In this document: piece by piece, positions 35,107 to 43,217 of the stretch | How positions within the stretch are numbered: the stretch's first letter is position 1 | How the letters are laid out: each line of letters begins with the position of its first letter | Origin: Roseburia_C amylophila | Lineage (GTDB): Bacteria > Bacillota > Clostridia > Lachnospirales > Lachnospiraceae | Reading direction: 5' to 3' | DNA: 64,000 nucleotides | NCBI RefSeq assembly: GCF_025567465.1 | Contig: NZ_JAOQKI010000001.1 | Span: 62,001 to 126,000 of the forward strand | Made by a program: the position numbers and the translations under genes | The notes under the pieces: model-generated | Told to the model about the DNA's origin: nothing | Database searches by the model: none | Seen by the model: the letters and a program-made list of their open reading frames with translations, nothing else

Positions 35107-35769
35107 ATGAAAAAATATAACACTGTTATCTTTGACTTGGATGGAACCTTATTAAACACATTAAAGGATTTGACTGATGCAACCAATTATGCATTGGAAA
35201 AATATGGACAGCCACAGCACAGTATAGAGGATGTCCGGAAATTTGTCGGAAATGGCATCCGCAAGCTGATTGAGCGTGCGTTAGAGGGCGGAGAGGAAAA
35301 TCCGGAATTTGAGCATGTATTTGCAGCTTTTAAAGAATATTATGGTGAGCATTGTAATGATACAACCTGTCTTTATCCGGGCGTGGAAGAAATAATTACT
35401 TCCTTAAAGGGACAGGGCTATCGCCTTGCAATTGTTTCAAATAAAGCGGATTTTGCAGTAAAGGAATTACAGCAGATTTATTTTAAAGGAAAGATTGAAG
35501 TTGCCATTGGAGAAAAAGATGGCATTCGTAAGAAACCCGCACCTGACACTGTTATGCAGGCGTTAAAGGAGCTTGGAAGCAGCAGGGAAGAAGCGGTCTA
35601 TGTAGGCGATTCTGATGTGGACATTGCAACAGCAGCAAATTCCGGTATGCCATGTATCAGTGTGACCTGGGGATTCCGGGATGTTCCGTTTTTAAAGGAG
35701 CATGGAGCAACACATCTGGCAGCTAGTGCTGAAGAATTGTATGCAATTTTAGAGGAATTCAATGCGTAA
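35107..35769 (+). CDS. HAD-superfamily phosphatase, phosphoglycolate phosphatase-like
   Basis: 220 residues. Motif I F-D-L-D-G-T-L-L-N-T (nucleophile Asp), a helical cap, motif II I-V-S-N-K-A, motif III Lys in R-K-K-P-A-P-D, and motif IV G-D-S-D-V-D. The Gph/PgmB-like length and cap suggest a small phosphoester substrate; the actual one is unknown. GAAGAAGG precedes the ATG; the RpiR gene follows after 15 bases, so the two form an operon. Confidence 0.88.
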   Translation: MKKYNTVIFDLDGTLLNTLKDLTDATNYALEKYGQPQHSIEDVRKFVGNGIRKLIERALEGGEENPEFEHVFAAFKEYYGEHCNDTTCLYPGVEEIITSLKGQGYRLAIVSNKADFAVKELQQIYFKGKIEVAIGEKDGIRKKPAPDTVMQALKELGSSREEAVYVGDSDVDIATAANSGMPCISVTWGFRDVPFLKEHGATHLAASAEELYAILEEFNA

Positions 35770-35784
35770 AAAGGAGAATGGTAA

Positions 35785-36669
35785 ATGGAAATTATCCGAC
35801 AGATGCAGGAGCGGAAGGACTTGACGGAACGGGAAAGAAATATTCGTGATTATCTGATGGAACATCCGGAGGCTGTCATTTCCATGACAGCAAAGCAGTT
35901 AGGGGAAGTTTCTTATAGCAGTACTGCTGCTGTAAGCCGCTTTTGCCGGAAAATCGGCTGTCAGGATTATGGAGAATTCCGGCTGCGTTTCCTAAGTGAA
36001 TTGCAGAGTACGGAGGGTGGACAGGAGACGACCACAGAGCATTTTGTAATACAGCAGCAGGAAAATGCCATGACCATTATGAATAAGATTGCGGACATTG
36101 ACACCCTTGCCGTTGAAAAGACAAAGCGTCTTCTTACGATTGATCAGCTGGCGCGGGTGGGAAAAATGGTGCATGAGGCCAAGTACATTGATTTCTATGC
36201 CTTTGATATGAATATACATCTGGCACGCTACGGCTGCAGTCAGTTTTTCCATTGCGATAAGGTGGCAAATACTTATGCGGAAGATAATATACAAAGGATG
36301 ATGGCATTGCAGAATAATGAAAATCATCTGTCCATCATGATTAGTCATACCGGAAATAATAAGAAGCTGGTGGAACTGGTAAGGGATTTACATCGGGCAA
36401 AAGCAAAAACCATTCTGATTACATCCCAGGGCAAAAGCAGGATGAAAACATATGTGGATGAGGTTCTGCTGACACCAAGAACACTGACAGAGTGTGGAAG
36501 TATCCGGATGGAAGGACTGTGGACAGTGGCATTTTCCGCAGCAACAAAATACCTTCTGGATGTTATGTTTGCAATGGAATTTTCTGCCGGTTATGATGAA
36601 AATATAAAACTGAGCAAGCAATATTATGAGATTGGTGTAAAGAACCTGTGTGATACAGAAAAATCATAG
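35785..36669 (+). CDS. MurR/RpiR family transcriptional regulator
   Basis: 294 residues. The N-terminal HTH (about 1-80) has L-T-E-R-E-R-N-I-R-D-Y-L and Y-S-S-T-A-A-V-S-R-F-C-R-K-I-G. The C-terminal SIS domain (about 130-270) has I-M-I-S-H-T-G-N-N-K-K and L-I-T-S-Q-G-K-S-R, binding a sugar phosphate or related ligand. It is in an operon with the HAD phosphatase. Target genes not evident. Confidence 0.88.
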   Translation: MEIIRQMQERKDLTERERNIRDYLMEHPEAVISMTAKQLGEVSYSSTAAVSRFCRKIGCQDYGEFRLRFLSELQSTEGGQETTTEHFVIQQQENAMTIMNKIADIDTLAVEKTKRLLTIDQLARVGKMVHEAKYIDFYAFDMNIHLARYGCSQFFHCDKVANTYAEDNIQRMMALQNNENHLSIMISHTGNNKKLVELVRDLHRAKAKTILITSQGKSRMKTYVDEVLLTPRTLTECGSIRMEGLWTVAFSAATKYLLDVMFAMEFSAGYDENIKLSKQYYEIGVKNLCDTEKS

Positions 36670-36829
36670 CAATAAAATGAAACAAAATTTCAAGATTTTA
36701 TTCATAAGAGCCGATTCTTTTGAAACGATCATTCAAAATCCGTCACACTTGTTGCAGAGAACAGAAAACATGTTATCCTTGGACTGTAAGGAAGACATCG
36801 CCATATGTCCCTTGCATTTATAGCATGTT

Positions 36830-36857
36830 GGAGCCCGGAAAATAAATTCCGGGCTCC
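36830..36857. terminator. Hairpin before the 38-residue ORF
   Basis: GGAGCCCGGAA (36830-36840) pairs perfectly with TTCCGGGCTCC (36847-36857), loop AATAAA. No T tract follows; instead GTTAAAAAAGGAG leads into the small ORF. It could be a leader hairpin or an RNA stabiliser rather than a terminator. Confidence 0.5.
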
Positions 36858-36878
36858 GTTAAAAAAGGAGTGACGCAT

Positions 36879-36995
36879 ATGAAATTAAAGAAGAAAATGA
36901 AACGAATGTTAGAAGCAAATCTGATGAATGTAATACTTGCAACAGAGCAACAGGGATTAAAGAAACTGATGATTCATTTCTTAGAGACTTTATAA
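36879..36995 (+). CDS. Small basic ORF, 38 residues, function unknown
   Basis: ATG at 36879 with AAGGAG 8 bases upstream, TAA at 36993. The product starts with a Lys-rich stretch (M-K-L-K-K-K-M-K-R-M-L) and continues as a likely amphipathic helix. The good ribosome binding site and protein-like composition argue for real translation; there is no homology I recognise. It lies 65 bases before the ABM gene and may be co-transcribed. Confidence 0.5.
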   Translation: MKLKKKMKRMLEANLMNVILATEQQGLKKLMIHFLETL

Positions 36996-37060
36996 CTAGA
37001 ATTTTGATAACTGCAATATTACATTTATAAAATAAAAATATTATCAGGAGGGAGACGCAT

Positions 37061-37387
37061 ATGAGTATAACAGTAAATCTTTATTACACCGGTGAAAATG
37101 GAAATGCATTAAAGTTTGCCCGGGAGATGGAAAGCAGCGGAACGGCAGATGCAATCCGCCGGGAAGAGGGCAATTTAAGGTATGAATATTTTATACCGAT
37201 GCAGGATGAGAAAACGGTGCTTTTAATAGACAGTTGGGAGAATCAGCAGGCATTAGATGTGCATCATGCTTCTCCGATGATGCAGACCATTGCGGCATTG
37301 AGGGATAAATACGACCTTCACATGAGAGTAGAACGTTACGTATCGGACGATGAAACCACGCAGGATGATAAATTCATTCGAAAATAA
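37061..37387 (+). CDS. Antibiotic biosynthesis monooxygenase (ABM) domain protein
   Basis: 108 residues, one ferredoxin-like ABM fold: V-N-L-Y-Y-T at the start, E-E-G-N-L-R-Y-E-Y-F near residue 40, L-L-I-D-S-W-E-N-Q-Q-A-L-D-V-H-H near 65. Members act as small quinol or heme-type monooxygenases or simply bind ligands. CAGGAGGGAGACGCAT precedes the ATG. Substrate unknown. Confidence 0.82.
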   Translation: MSITVNLYYTGENGNALKFAREMESSGTADAIRREEGNLRYEYFIPMQDEKTVLLIDSWENQQALDVHHASPMMQTIAALRDKYDLHMRVERYVSDDETTQDDKFIRK

Positions 37388-37493
37388 GCAGTATATCTAT
37401 GATGGCAATGATCGGAATATTCTTGCCAGATATTGTAAAGGAAAATTTGTGGCAAAACCATTTGCATAGCAGACATTGCATAGAATACGAAAG

Positions 37494-37551
37494 AAGACAC
37501 GAGGTATGTTCAGACAAACAACAGTTGGTTAAAACATACTTCGTGTCTTTT
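37494..37551. terminator. Terminator between the ABM gene and the ABC exporter
   Basis: AAGACACGAGGTATGTT (37494-37510) pairs with AACATACTTCGTGTCTTT (37533-37550), with one mismatch. It lies between convergent transcription units and may serve both. Confidence 0.7.
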
Positions 37552-37606
37552 ACGTTGCTAAGAAGCTATAAAGCACTGTCTATGACAGAACCTGTATGTA
37601 GAAAGT

Positions 37607-39481
37607 TTATCCGTGCAGTCCGGTATACAACTGATAATATTTACCCTTCTGGGCAAGTAGTTCGTCGTGGCTGCCCCGTTCAATAATGCGGCCCTGCTCT
37701 AATACCATGATACAGTCACTGTTCTTAACAGTGGAGAGACGGTGGGCAATGACAAAGGTTGTTCTGCCTGCCATCAGTTTATCCATACCATCCTGAACGA
37801 TACGTTCGGTTCTGGTATCGATGGAGCTGGTTGCTTCGTCAAGAATCAGTACCGGAGGATTGGCAACAGCTGCACGGGCGATGGCAAGTAACTGACGCTG
37901 TCCCTGGCTTAAGTTGGCACCATCACCGGTCAGCATGGTATTGTAACCATCCGGAAGATGGCGGATAAAGGAATCAGCATTGGCAAGCTTTGCAGCAGCG
38001 ATAACTTCATCGTCGGTAGCATCCAGTTTACCGTAGCGGATATTTTCCATTACGCTGGCGGTAAAGAGGTGAGTATCCTGTAATACGATGCCAAGAGAGT
38101 GTCTTAAGTCAGCTTTCTTAATCTTGTTGATATTGATACCGTCATAACGGATTTTACCATCCTGGATATCATAGAAACGGTTAATCAGGTTCGTAATGGT
38201 GGTCTTACCAGCACCGGTAGAACCGACAAAAGCAATTTTCTGACCGGGAGTAGCAAATAATTTTACATTGTGTAAGACAATCTTATCATCATTATATCCA
38301 AAGTCTACATCATCGAAGACCACATCTCCCTTTAACTCTACATAGTCAATGGAGCCGTCTGCCTGATGCTGGTGTTTCCAGGCCCAGCGTCCGCTTCGGG
38401 TATTGGAGGTCTCTACAAGCTTTTCTCCGTCTTTTTCTACATTGACAAGAGTAACATAACCTTCATCTGTTTCCGGTGTTTCATCCAAAAGGGTGAAGAT
38501 TCGCTCGGAACCTGCCATAGCCATAACAATACTGTTTAACTGCTGGCTGACCTGGTTGATTGGCATATTAAAGCTTTTGTTAAAGGTTAAGAAACTTGCC
38601 AGTCCGCCCAGTGTAAATCCGCCGATGCCATTTAAGGCGAGGACACCACCAACCATGGCACAGAGTACATAACTGATGTTACCAATCTGGGCATTTGCCG
38701 GCATTAAGATATTGGCAAATTTGTTGGCATTGTCAGCACTGTGGAAAAGCTGGTCATTTAATTTGTTAAAAGCTTCGATACTTTCTTCTTCGTGGCAGAA
38801 GACTTTAATTACCTTCTGACCATCCATCATTTCTTCGATAAAACCATTGGTTGCACCAAGGTCACGCTGCTGAGCAATAAAGTATTTACCACTTTTCCCG
38901 GCAAGATTTTTCGTGACAAGGAGCATGACACCAACCATTACAAGAGTAAGAACAGTCAGTGGGATATTCAGGATAATCATGTAAATCAGTACACTGACAA
39001 TGGTAATGACACTGTTGATTAACTGCGGAATACTCTGGCTGATCATCTGACGAAGGGTATCAATGTCATTGGTGTATACAGACATGATATCGCCGTGGGC
39101 ATGCGTGTCAAAGTATTTAATTGGCAGTGTTTCCATATGGGTAAACAAATCGATTCGCAAATCATTTAAAGTACCCTGCGTAACATATATCATAATCTTA
39201 GAATAAGCAAAGGTACTTAAAACTCCCACACCGTAAAAGCATGCAACACGAAGGATGGCAGCAGCCAGCGGTGCAAAGTTCTTATCCGGTGAATTCAGAA
39301 TCGGGATAATATAGCTGTCAATCAGGGTTTTCATAAACATGGTTCCCTGGGTGTTGGCAAGAACACTTAGTACAATAAAGACAAGTACCAGGAAGCAGGC
39401 AATTCCGTATTTCCGGAAAATGTAAGCCATCAGACGGCAGAATAATTTGCCCGGATTCTTTACTTTTCTTTTTTCAGCCAT
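37607..39481 (-). CDS. Heterodimeric ABC exporter, half-transporter with intact catalytic site
   Basis: 624 residues: six membrane helices (about 20-310), then a nucleotide-binding domain with Walker A G-S-T-G-A-G-K-T-T, signature L-S-Q-G-Q-R-Q and Walker B L-I-L-D-E-A-T-S-S-I-D with catalytic Glu, and an H-loop A-H-R-L-S-T. The start codon overlaps the stop of the partner gene (TAATG). The non-standard signature LSQGQ combined with the partner's altered Walker B matches asymmetric exporters of the TM287/288 type. Substrate unknown; multidrug or lipid export is common in the family. The MarR gene is divergent and likely regulates it. Confidence 0.9.
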   Translation of the reverse strand: MAEKRKVKNPGKLFCRLMAYIFRKYGIACFLVLVFIVLSVLANTQGTMFMKTLIDSYIIPILNSPDKNFAPLAAAILRVACFYGVGVLSTFAYSKIMIYVTQGTLNDLRIDLFTHMETLPIKYFDTHAHGDIMSVYTNDIDTLRQMISQSIPQLINSVITIVSVLIYMIILNIPLTVLTLVMVGVMLLVTKNLAGKSGKYFIAQQRDLGATNGFIEEMMDGQKVIKVFCHEEESIEAFNKLNDQLFHSADNANKFANILMPANAQIGNISYVLCAMVGGVLALNGIGGFTLGGLASFLTFNKSFNMPINQVSQQLNSIVMAMAGSERIFTLLDETPETDEGYVTLVNVEKDGEKLVETSNTRSGRWAWKHQHQADGSIDYVELKGDVVFDDVDFGYNDDKIVLHNVKLFATPGQKIAFVGSTGAGKTTITNLINRFYDIQDGKIRYDGININKIKKADLRHSLGIVLQDTHLFTASVMENIRYGKLDATDDEVIAAAKLANADSFIRHLPDGYNTMLTGDGANLSQGQRQLLAIARAAVANPPVLILDEATSSIDTRTERIVQDGMDKLMAGRTTFVIAHRLSTVKNSDCIMVLEQGRIIERGSHDELLAQKGKYYQLYTGLHG

Positions 39482-41232
39482 TACTGAGCACCTCCATTCT
39501 CATCAAAGTCACCACCGCCGCCGGTCTGGGATTCATAGACATCACGGTAGATGGCATTATTTGCTAATAATTCTTCGTGGGTTCCAAAGCCGTTAATCTT
39601 ACCTTCATCTAAGACAATAATGCGGTCAGCACTCTGGACACTGGAGATTCGCTGGGCAATAATCAGCTTGGTTGTACCCGGAATCTCTTCGGCAAAGGCT
39701 TTGCGGATTTTCGCATCGGTTGCGGTATCTACGGCACTGGTGCTGTCATCCAGAATCAGAATTTTCGGTTTCTTTAAGAGGGCACGGGCAATACAAAGAC
39801 GCTGCTTCTGACCACCGGATACGTTGGTTCCCCCCTGTTCGATGTATGTATTGTATTTATCCGGAAAAGTGTTGATAAAATCATCGGCACATGCTAATTT
39901 GCAGGCACGGATACATTCTTCTTCCGTAGCATTTTTATCGCCCCAGCGCAGGTTATCAAGAATTGTACCGGAGAAAAGTACGTTTTTCTGCAGTACAACA
40001 GCAACCTGATTACGCAGGGTATCAAGGTCATACTTTCTTACATCAATGCCGCCAACGGAGACAGAGCCTTCATTTACATCATACAGACGGCTGATTAAGT
40101 TCACCAGACTGGACTTGGAACTTCCGGTTCCGCCTAAGATACCAATGGTTTCACCGGAATGAATAGACAGATTGATATCGGAAAGAACCGGCTCAGCCGC
40201 ATCTTCTTTATAGCTGAAGGTAACATGGTCGAAGGTAATACTTCCGTCTTTTACTTCCATAACCGGATGCTTTGGGTTATTTAAGTTACTCTTTTCGTTT
40301 AATACTTCAGAAACACGGCGGGCGCTGGCAACACTCATGGTAATCATGACAAATACCATGGAGAGCATCATCAGGCTCATCAGAATATTCATACAGTAGG
40401 TTAAGAGACTCATCAGCTCACCGGTAGTGAGGCTGCTGTTTACAATCATCTTTGCACCAAGCCAGCTGATTAAAAGGATACAGGTATATACCGTAAACTG
40501 CATGGCAGGAGCGTTGAAAACAACAACATTTTCAGCCTTTACCAGGAGCTTGTAAATATTTCCACTGGCTTTCTTAAAAGTAGAAGCTTCATGGTCTTCA
40601 CGGACATAAGCTTTTACGACACGGATAGCGGAAACATTTTCCTGGACTCTTGCATTTAAGTCATCATATTTTGGAAAAGCTTCATTAAAATATCTGGTAG
40701 CAAACCGGATGATGATAGCAAGCACACCACCTAAGAGGATAACGGCAATCAGATAAACGCTGGCAAGCTTCGGACTGATAAAGAAGGACATTGCCATGGC
40801 ACAAATCAGACTGGCCGGTGCTCTCGTACACATGCGGAGGATCATCTGGTAAGCATTCTGCAGGTTGGTGACGTCAGTAGTCATACGGGTAACAAGACCT
40901 GCAGTGCTGTATTTATCAATGTTAGCAAAGGAAAAGGTCTGAATATTTTCAAACATGGATTTCCTTAAGTTGCGGGCAAATCCGGTGGATGCCCGGGCAC
41001 CATATTTTCCACCCATAATTCCGGCAAACAGGGAGAAGCATGCAGCAACGACCATCCAGGCACCGACTACGTAGATGTGATGGATGTCACCCTTGTTGAC
41101 ACCATTATCAATGATGGAAGCCATCAGAAAAGGAATTAAAGTTTCCATCAGAACCTCAAGAATCATAAAGATAGGAGTTAAGATGGAATCACGTTTAAAT
41201 TCTTTAATCTGGGCAGCTAAAGTCTTTAACAT
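39481..41232 (-). CDS. Heterodimeric ABC exporter, half-transporter with degenerate ATP site
   Basis: 583 residues from the ATG at 41232 (AGGAAG upstream; the GTG at 41241 is less likely). Six membrane helices, then a nucleotide-binding domain with Walker A G-G-T-G-S-S-K-S-S (Ser replacing the last Gly), a canonical signature V-S-G-G-Q-K-Q-R and Walker B L-I-L-D-D-S-T-S-A-V-D, with Asp in place of the catalytic Glu. Its P-loop and Walker B, paired with the partner's LSQGQ, make the non-hydrolysing site. First gene of the two-gene exporter operon. Confidence 0.9.
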   Translation of the reverse strand: MLKTLAAQIKEFKRDSILTPIFMILEVLMETLIPFLMASIIDNGVNKGDIHHIYVVGAWMVVAACFSLFAGIMGGKYGARASTGFARNLRKSMFENIQTFSFANIDKYSTAGLVTRMTTDVTNLQNAYQMILRMCTRAPASLICAMAMSFFISPKLASVYLIAVILLGGVLAIIIRFATRYFNEAFPKYDDLNARVQENVSAIRVVKAYVREDHEASTFKKASGNIYKLLVKAENVVVFNAPAMQFTVYTCILLISWLGAKMIVNSSLTTGELMSLLTYCMNILMSLMMLSMVFVMITMSVASARRVSEVLNEKSNLNNPKHPVMEVKDGSITFDHVTFSYKEDAAEPVLSDINLSIHSGETIGILGGTGSSKSSLVNLISRLYDVNEGSVSVGGIDVRKYDLDTLRNQVAVVLQKNVLFSGTILDNLRWGDKNATEEECIRACKLACADDFINTFPDKYNTYIEQGGTNVSGGQKQRLCIARALLKKPKILILDDSTSAVDTATDAKIRKAFAEEIPGTTKLIIAQRISSVQSADRIIVLDEGKINGFGTHEELLANNAIYRDVYESQTGGGGDFDENGGAQ

Positions 41233-41258
41233 AAATTTCACTTCCTTTTTTCTAAATT

Positions 41259-41286
41259 GTATGCTATAACATAAATGTTAGCATAC
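41259..41286. promoter_or_regulatory. Inverted repeat, candidate MarR operator 1
   Basis: GTATGCTATAACAT (41259-41272) mirrors ATGTTAGCATAC (41275-41286), apart from a two-base TA insertion. It sits just upstream of the exporter start codon. Confidence 0.55.
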
Positions 41287-41292
41287 TAACAG

Positions 41293-41312
41293 ATATTGTT
41301 ATATAACAATAT
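41293..41312. promoter_or_regulatory. Perfect 20-bp palindrome, candidate MarR operator 2
   Basis: ATATTGTTAT is followed by its exact reverse complement ATAACAATAT. It overlaps -35-like TTGTTA motifs on both strands, fitting repression of both the exporter and the regulator gene. Confidence 0.65.
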
Positions 41313-41360
41313 TTTTTATATGTCAATGAATTTTTCGGGAAAGAAAAGAAGGATTATGAA

Positions 41361-41801
41361 ATGTGCAAAGAGAGAAAACTTGGAAACGATATCCGGGTCA
41401 TACACAATATGATAGGGATGTACTGCGACCGGTATGGTGCGGATCACCGAGATGGTGTGGCACCGATGCAGGGGCGGACACTGGGCTTTTTATATTGTAA
41501 TAAAGATAAGGTCATTTGCCAGAAGGACATCGAGCAGGAATTCTTAATTTCCAGGGCAACGGCAAGCAAAATGTTACAGTCCATGGAGAAAAAGGAGCTG
41601 ATTACCAGAAAAGAACTAAAAGAGGACGCACGATTAAAGCAGATTCTTCTGACGAAAAAAGGGGAACAGCAGCATTTGAAAATGATGAACTTCTTTTCTG
41701 GAGTGGAGAAGCTCCTGGTGGATGGAATGACAAAAGAGGAAGCGGATGAGCTATACTCTCTTTTAAAGCGGGTGCGCCATAATCTTGAGAAGAATCTGTA
41801 A
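41361..41801 (+). CDS. MarR family transcriptional regulator
   Basis: 146 residues with a winged helix: Q-K-D-I-E-Q-E-F-L-I-S-R-A-T-A-S-K-M-L is the recognition helix-turn-helix, and E-D-A-R-L-K-Q-I-L-L-T the wing. Divergent from the ABC exporter, with two palindromes between them. It probably represses the exporter and itself until a ligand binds; this is the usual arrangement for the family. Confidence 0.9.
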   Translation: MCKERKLGNDIRVIHNMIGMYCDRYGADHRDGVAPMQGRTLGFLYCNKDKVICQKDIEQEFLISRATASKMLQSMEKKELITRKELKEDARLKQILLTKKGEQQHLKMMNFFSGVEKLLVDGMTKEEADELYSLLKRVRHNLEKNL

Positions 41802-41862
41802 AGCTTAGGAAAAGACATAAGGAAAAGAGAAGGTTCTACTTCCTATATATATGACTTTTTGC

Positions 41863-41868
41863 TATAAT
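41863..41868 (+). promoter_or_regulatory. Extended -10 promoter of the NfeD gene
   Basis: TGCTATAAT with TATAAT at 41863-41868; the -35 is weak. It places transcription start near 41875, so the ATG at 41901 (GGGAGGAG 6 bases upstream) is the likely start. Confidence 0.6.
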
Positions 41869-41900
41869 AGATGCAAACGAAGAAAAGGGAGGAGCAGGAG

Positions 41901-42326
41901 ATGATTATTTTCTGGTTAGCACTTTTTGTAATATTACTGATTATAGAGATTATTACGGTAGGACTGACAACCATCTGGTTTGCAGGAGGAAGCATGGCAG
42001 CCCTGATTGTGGCAGCAGTAGGAGGTCCAGTCTGGCTGCAGGTAATTTTATTCCTTGTGGTATCTTTTGTATTGTTATTCTTTACAAGACCATGGGCAGT
42101 AAAATATTTAAACCCGCATAAGACCCGGACGAATTACGAGGATGCCATCGGAAAGACCGTACGTGTAACCATGAAGATTGACAATATCGAGGAGACAGGA
42201 ACAGCTGTATTAAACGGACAGGAATGGACGGCAAGAAGCAATGACGATGCAGTTACCATAGAAGCAGATACTACTGCAGAAGTTGTGGCAATAAGTGGTG
42301 TCAAACTGATTGTAAAACCACAGTAG
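41901..42326 (+). CDS. NfeD-like membrane protein
   Basis: 141 residues: two to three hydrophobic segments (about 3-70), then a C-terminal OB-fold-like domain (E-D-A-I-G-K-T-V-R-V, G-T-A-V-L-N-G-Q-E-W-T-A-R-S), the short NfeD type. Such proteins usually pair with flotillin-like proteins in membrane organisation, but none is encoded beside it. A patatin gene follows 30 bases on. Confidence 0.83.
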   Translation: MIIFWLALFVILLIIEIITVGLTTIWFAGGSMAALIVAAVGGPVWLQVILFLVVSFVLLFFTRPWAVKYLNPHKTRTNYEDAIGKTVRVTMKIDNIEETGTAVLNGQEWTARSNDDAVTIEADTTAEVVAISGVKLIVKPQ

Positions 42327-42356
42327 AGTAAGAAAAGATAAGGCAGGCGATTGCAT

Positions 42357-43208
42357 ATGAAACTTGGAATGGTATTTGAAGGCGGAGCCAGCAGGACAAT
42401 TTTTTCCTGTGGAGTGGCAGACGCATTTCTTGAAGAAAATATAATGCCTGATTATTTTATCGGCGTATCGGCAGGAATAGCCTTTGGCTTATCCTATTTG
42501 TCAAAGCAGCACGGCAGAAACTTAGAGCTTGCAAGAAAATATATGTCAGATGGCAATTATCAGGGATTTAAGTTCTTATTTGATAAGAACCGCAAGACCT
42601 TTTATAATCTGGATTACGTCTTTGATGAAGTGCCAAATAAATTACTGCCCTTTGATTATGATGCATTTGCAGCATTTCCGGGACAGGTGGAAGCAGCAGT
42701 GACCAACATTCATTCCGGTAAAGCAGAGTATCTTGAAGTGCCAAGAGACAGCTCCAGCATGTCAGTTATCGAAGCAAGCTGTGCACTTCCGGTATTTTTC
42801 AAGCCGGTGCAGGTAGGCAGACGCTATTATCTGGATGGCGGCGTGGCAGATTCCGTTCCATTTGAGAGGGCATTAGAGCAGGGCTGCGATAAAGTAATTG
42901 TCGTACTGACAAGAGAGCGTGGCTATGAGAAGCATACGGATGGAGGAACGAAGATTTCTTCTGCATTATATCGGCGTTATCCAAATATCGTAAAGGATTT
43001 GAAGGAGCGTCCGGCAAAATATAATGAGTCCATGCAAAAATTATTCCGGTTGGAAAAAGAAGGACGCGTTTTTGTAATTGCACCGGATACGACCCATGGG
43101 GTAGGCAGAACCGAAAGTGACCCGAAGCGGTTAGAAGAATTATACGAAGAAGGTTATCTTGAGGGAAAAGAACAGATGGTAGCATTAAAGAATTATTTGA
43201 AGAAGTAA
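42357..43208 (+). CDS. Patatin-like phospholipase
   Basis: 283 residues. Motifs: oxyanion loop F-E-G-G-A-S-R, nucleophile elbow G-V-S-A-G (Ser) and D-G-G-V-A-D-S (catalytic Asp). This gives a Ser-Asp dyad lipid acyl hydrolase, cytoplasmic as no signal peptide is present. The ATG at 42357 follows AAGGCAGG; the TTG at 42351 is less likely. It sits in a run of co-oriented genes from the NfeD gene to the dehydrogenase. Confidence 0.9.
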   Translation: MKLGMVFEGGASRTIFSCGVADAFLEENIMPDYFIGVSAGIAFGLSYLSKQHGRNLELARKYMSDGNYQGFKFLFDKNRKTFYNLDYVFDEVPNKLLPFDYDAFAAFPGQVEAAVTNIHSGKAEYLEVPRDSSSMSVIEASCALPVFFKPVQVGRRYYLDGGVADSVPFERALEQGCDKVIVVLTRERGYEKHTDGGTKISSALYRRYPNIVKDLKERPAKYNESMQKLFRLEKEGRVFVIAPDTTHGVGRTESDPKRLEELYEEGYLEGKEQMVALKNYLKK

Positions 43209-43217
43209 GAAGCAGGA

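Noticed and set aside
37399..37686. 95-residue plus-strand frame after the ABM gene
   Set aside because: It spans the terminator hairpin at 37494-37551 and runs into the antisense of the exporter gene.
41820..41900. Start of the NfeD gene at 41871
   Set aside because: That position lies at the transcription start implied by the TATAAT at 41863; the ATG at 41901 has the ribosome binding site.
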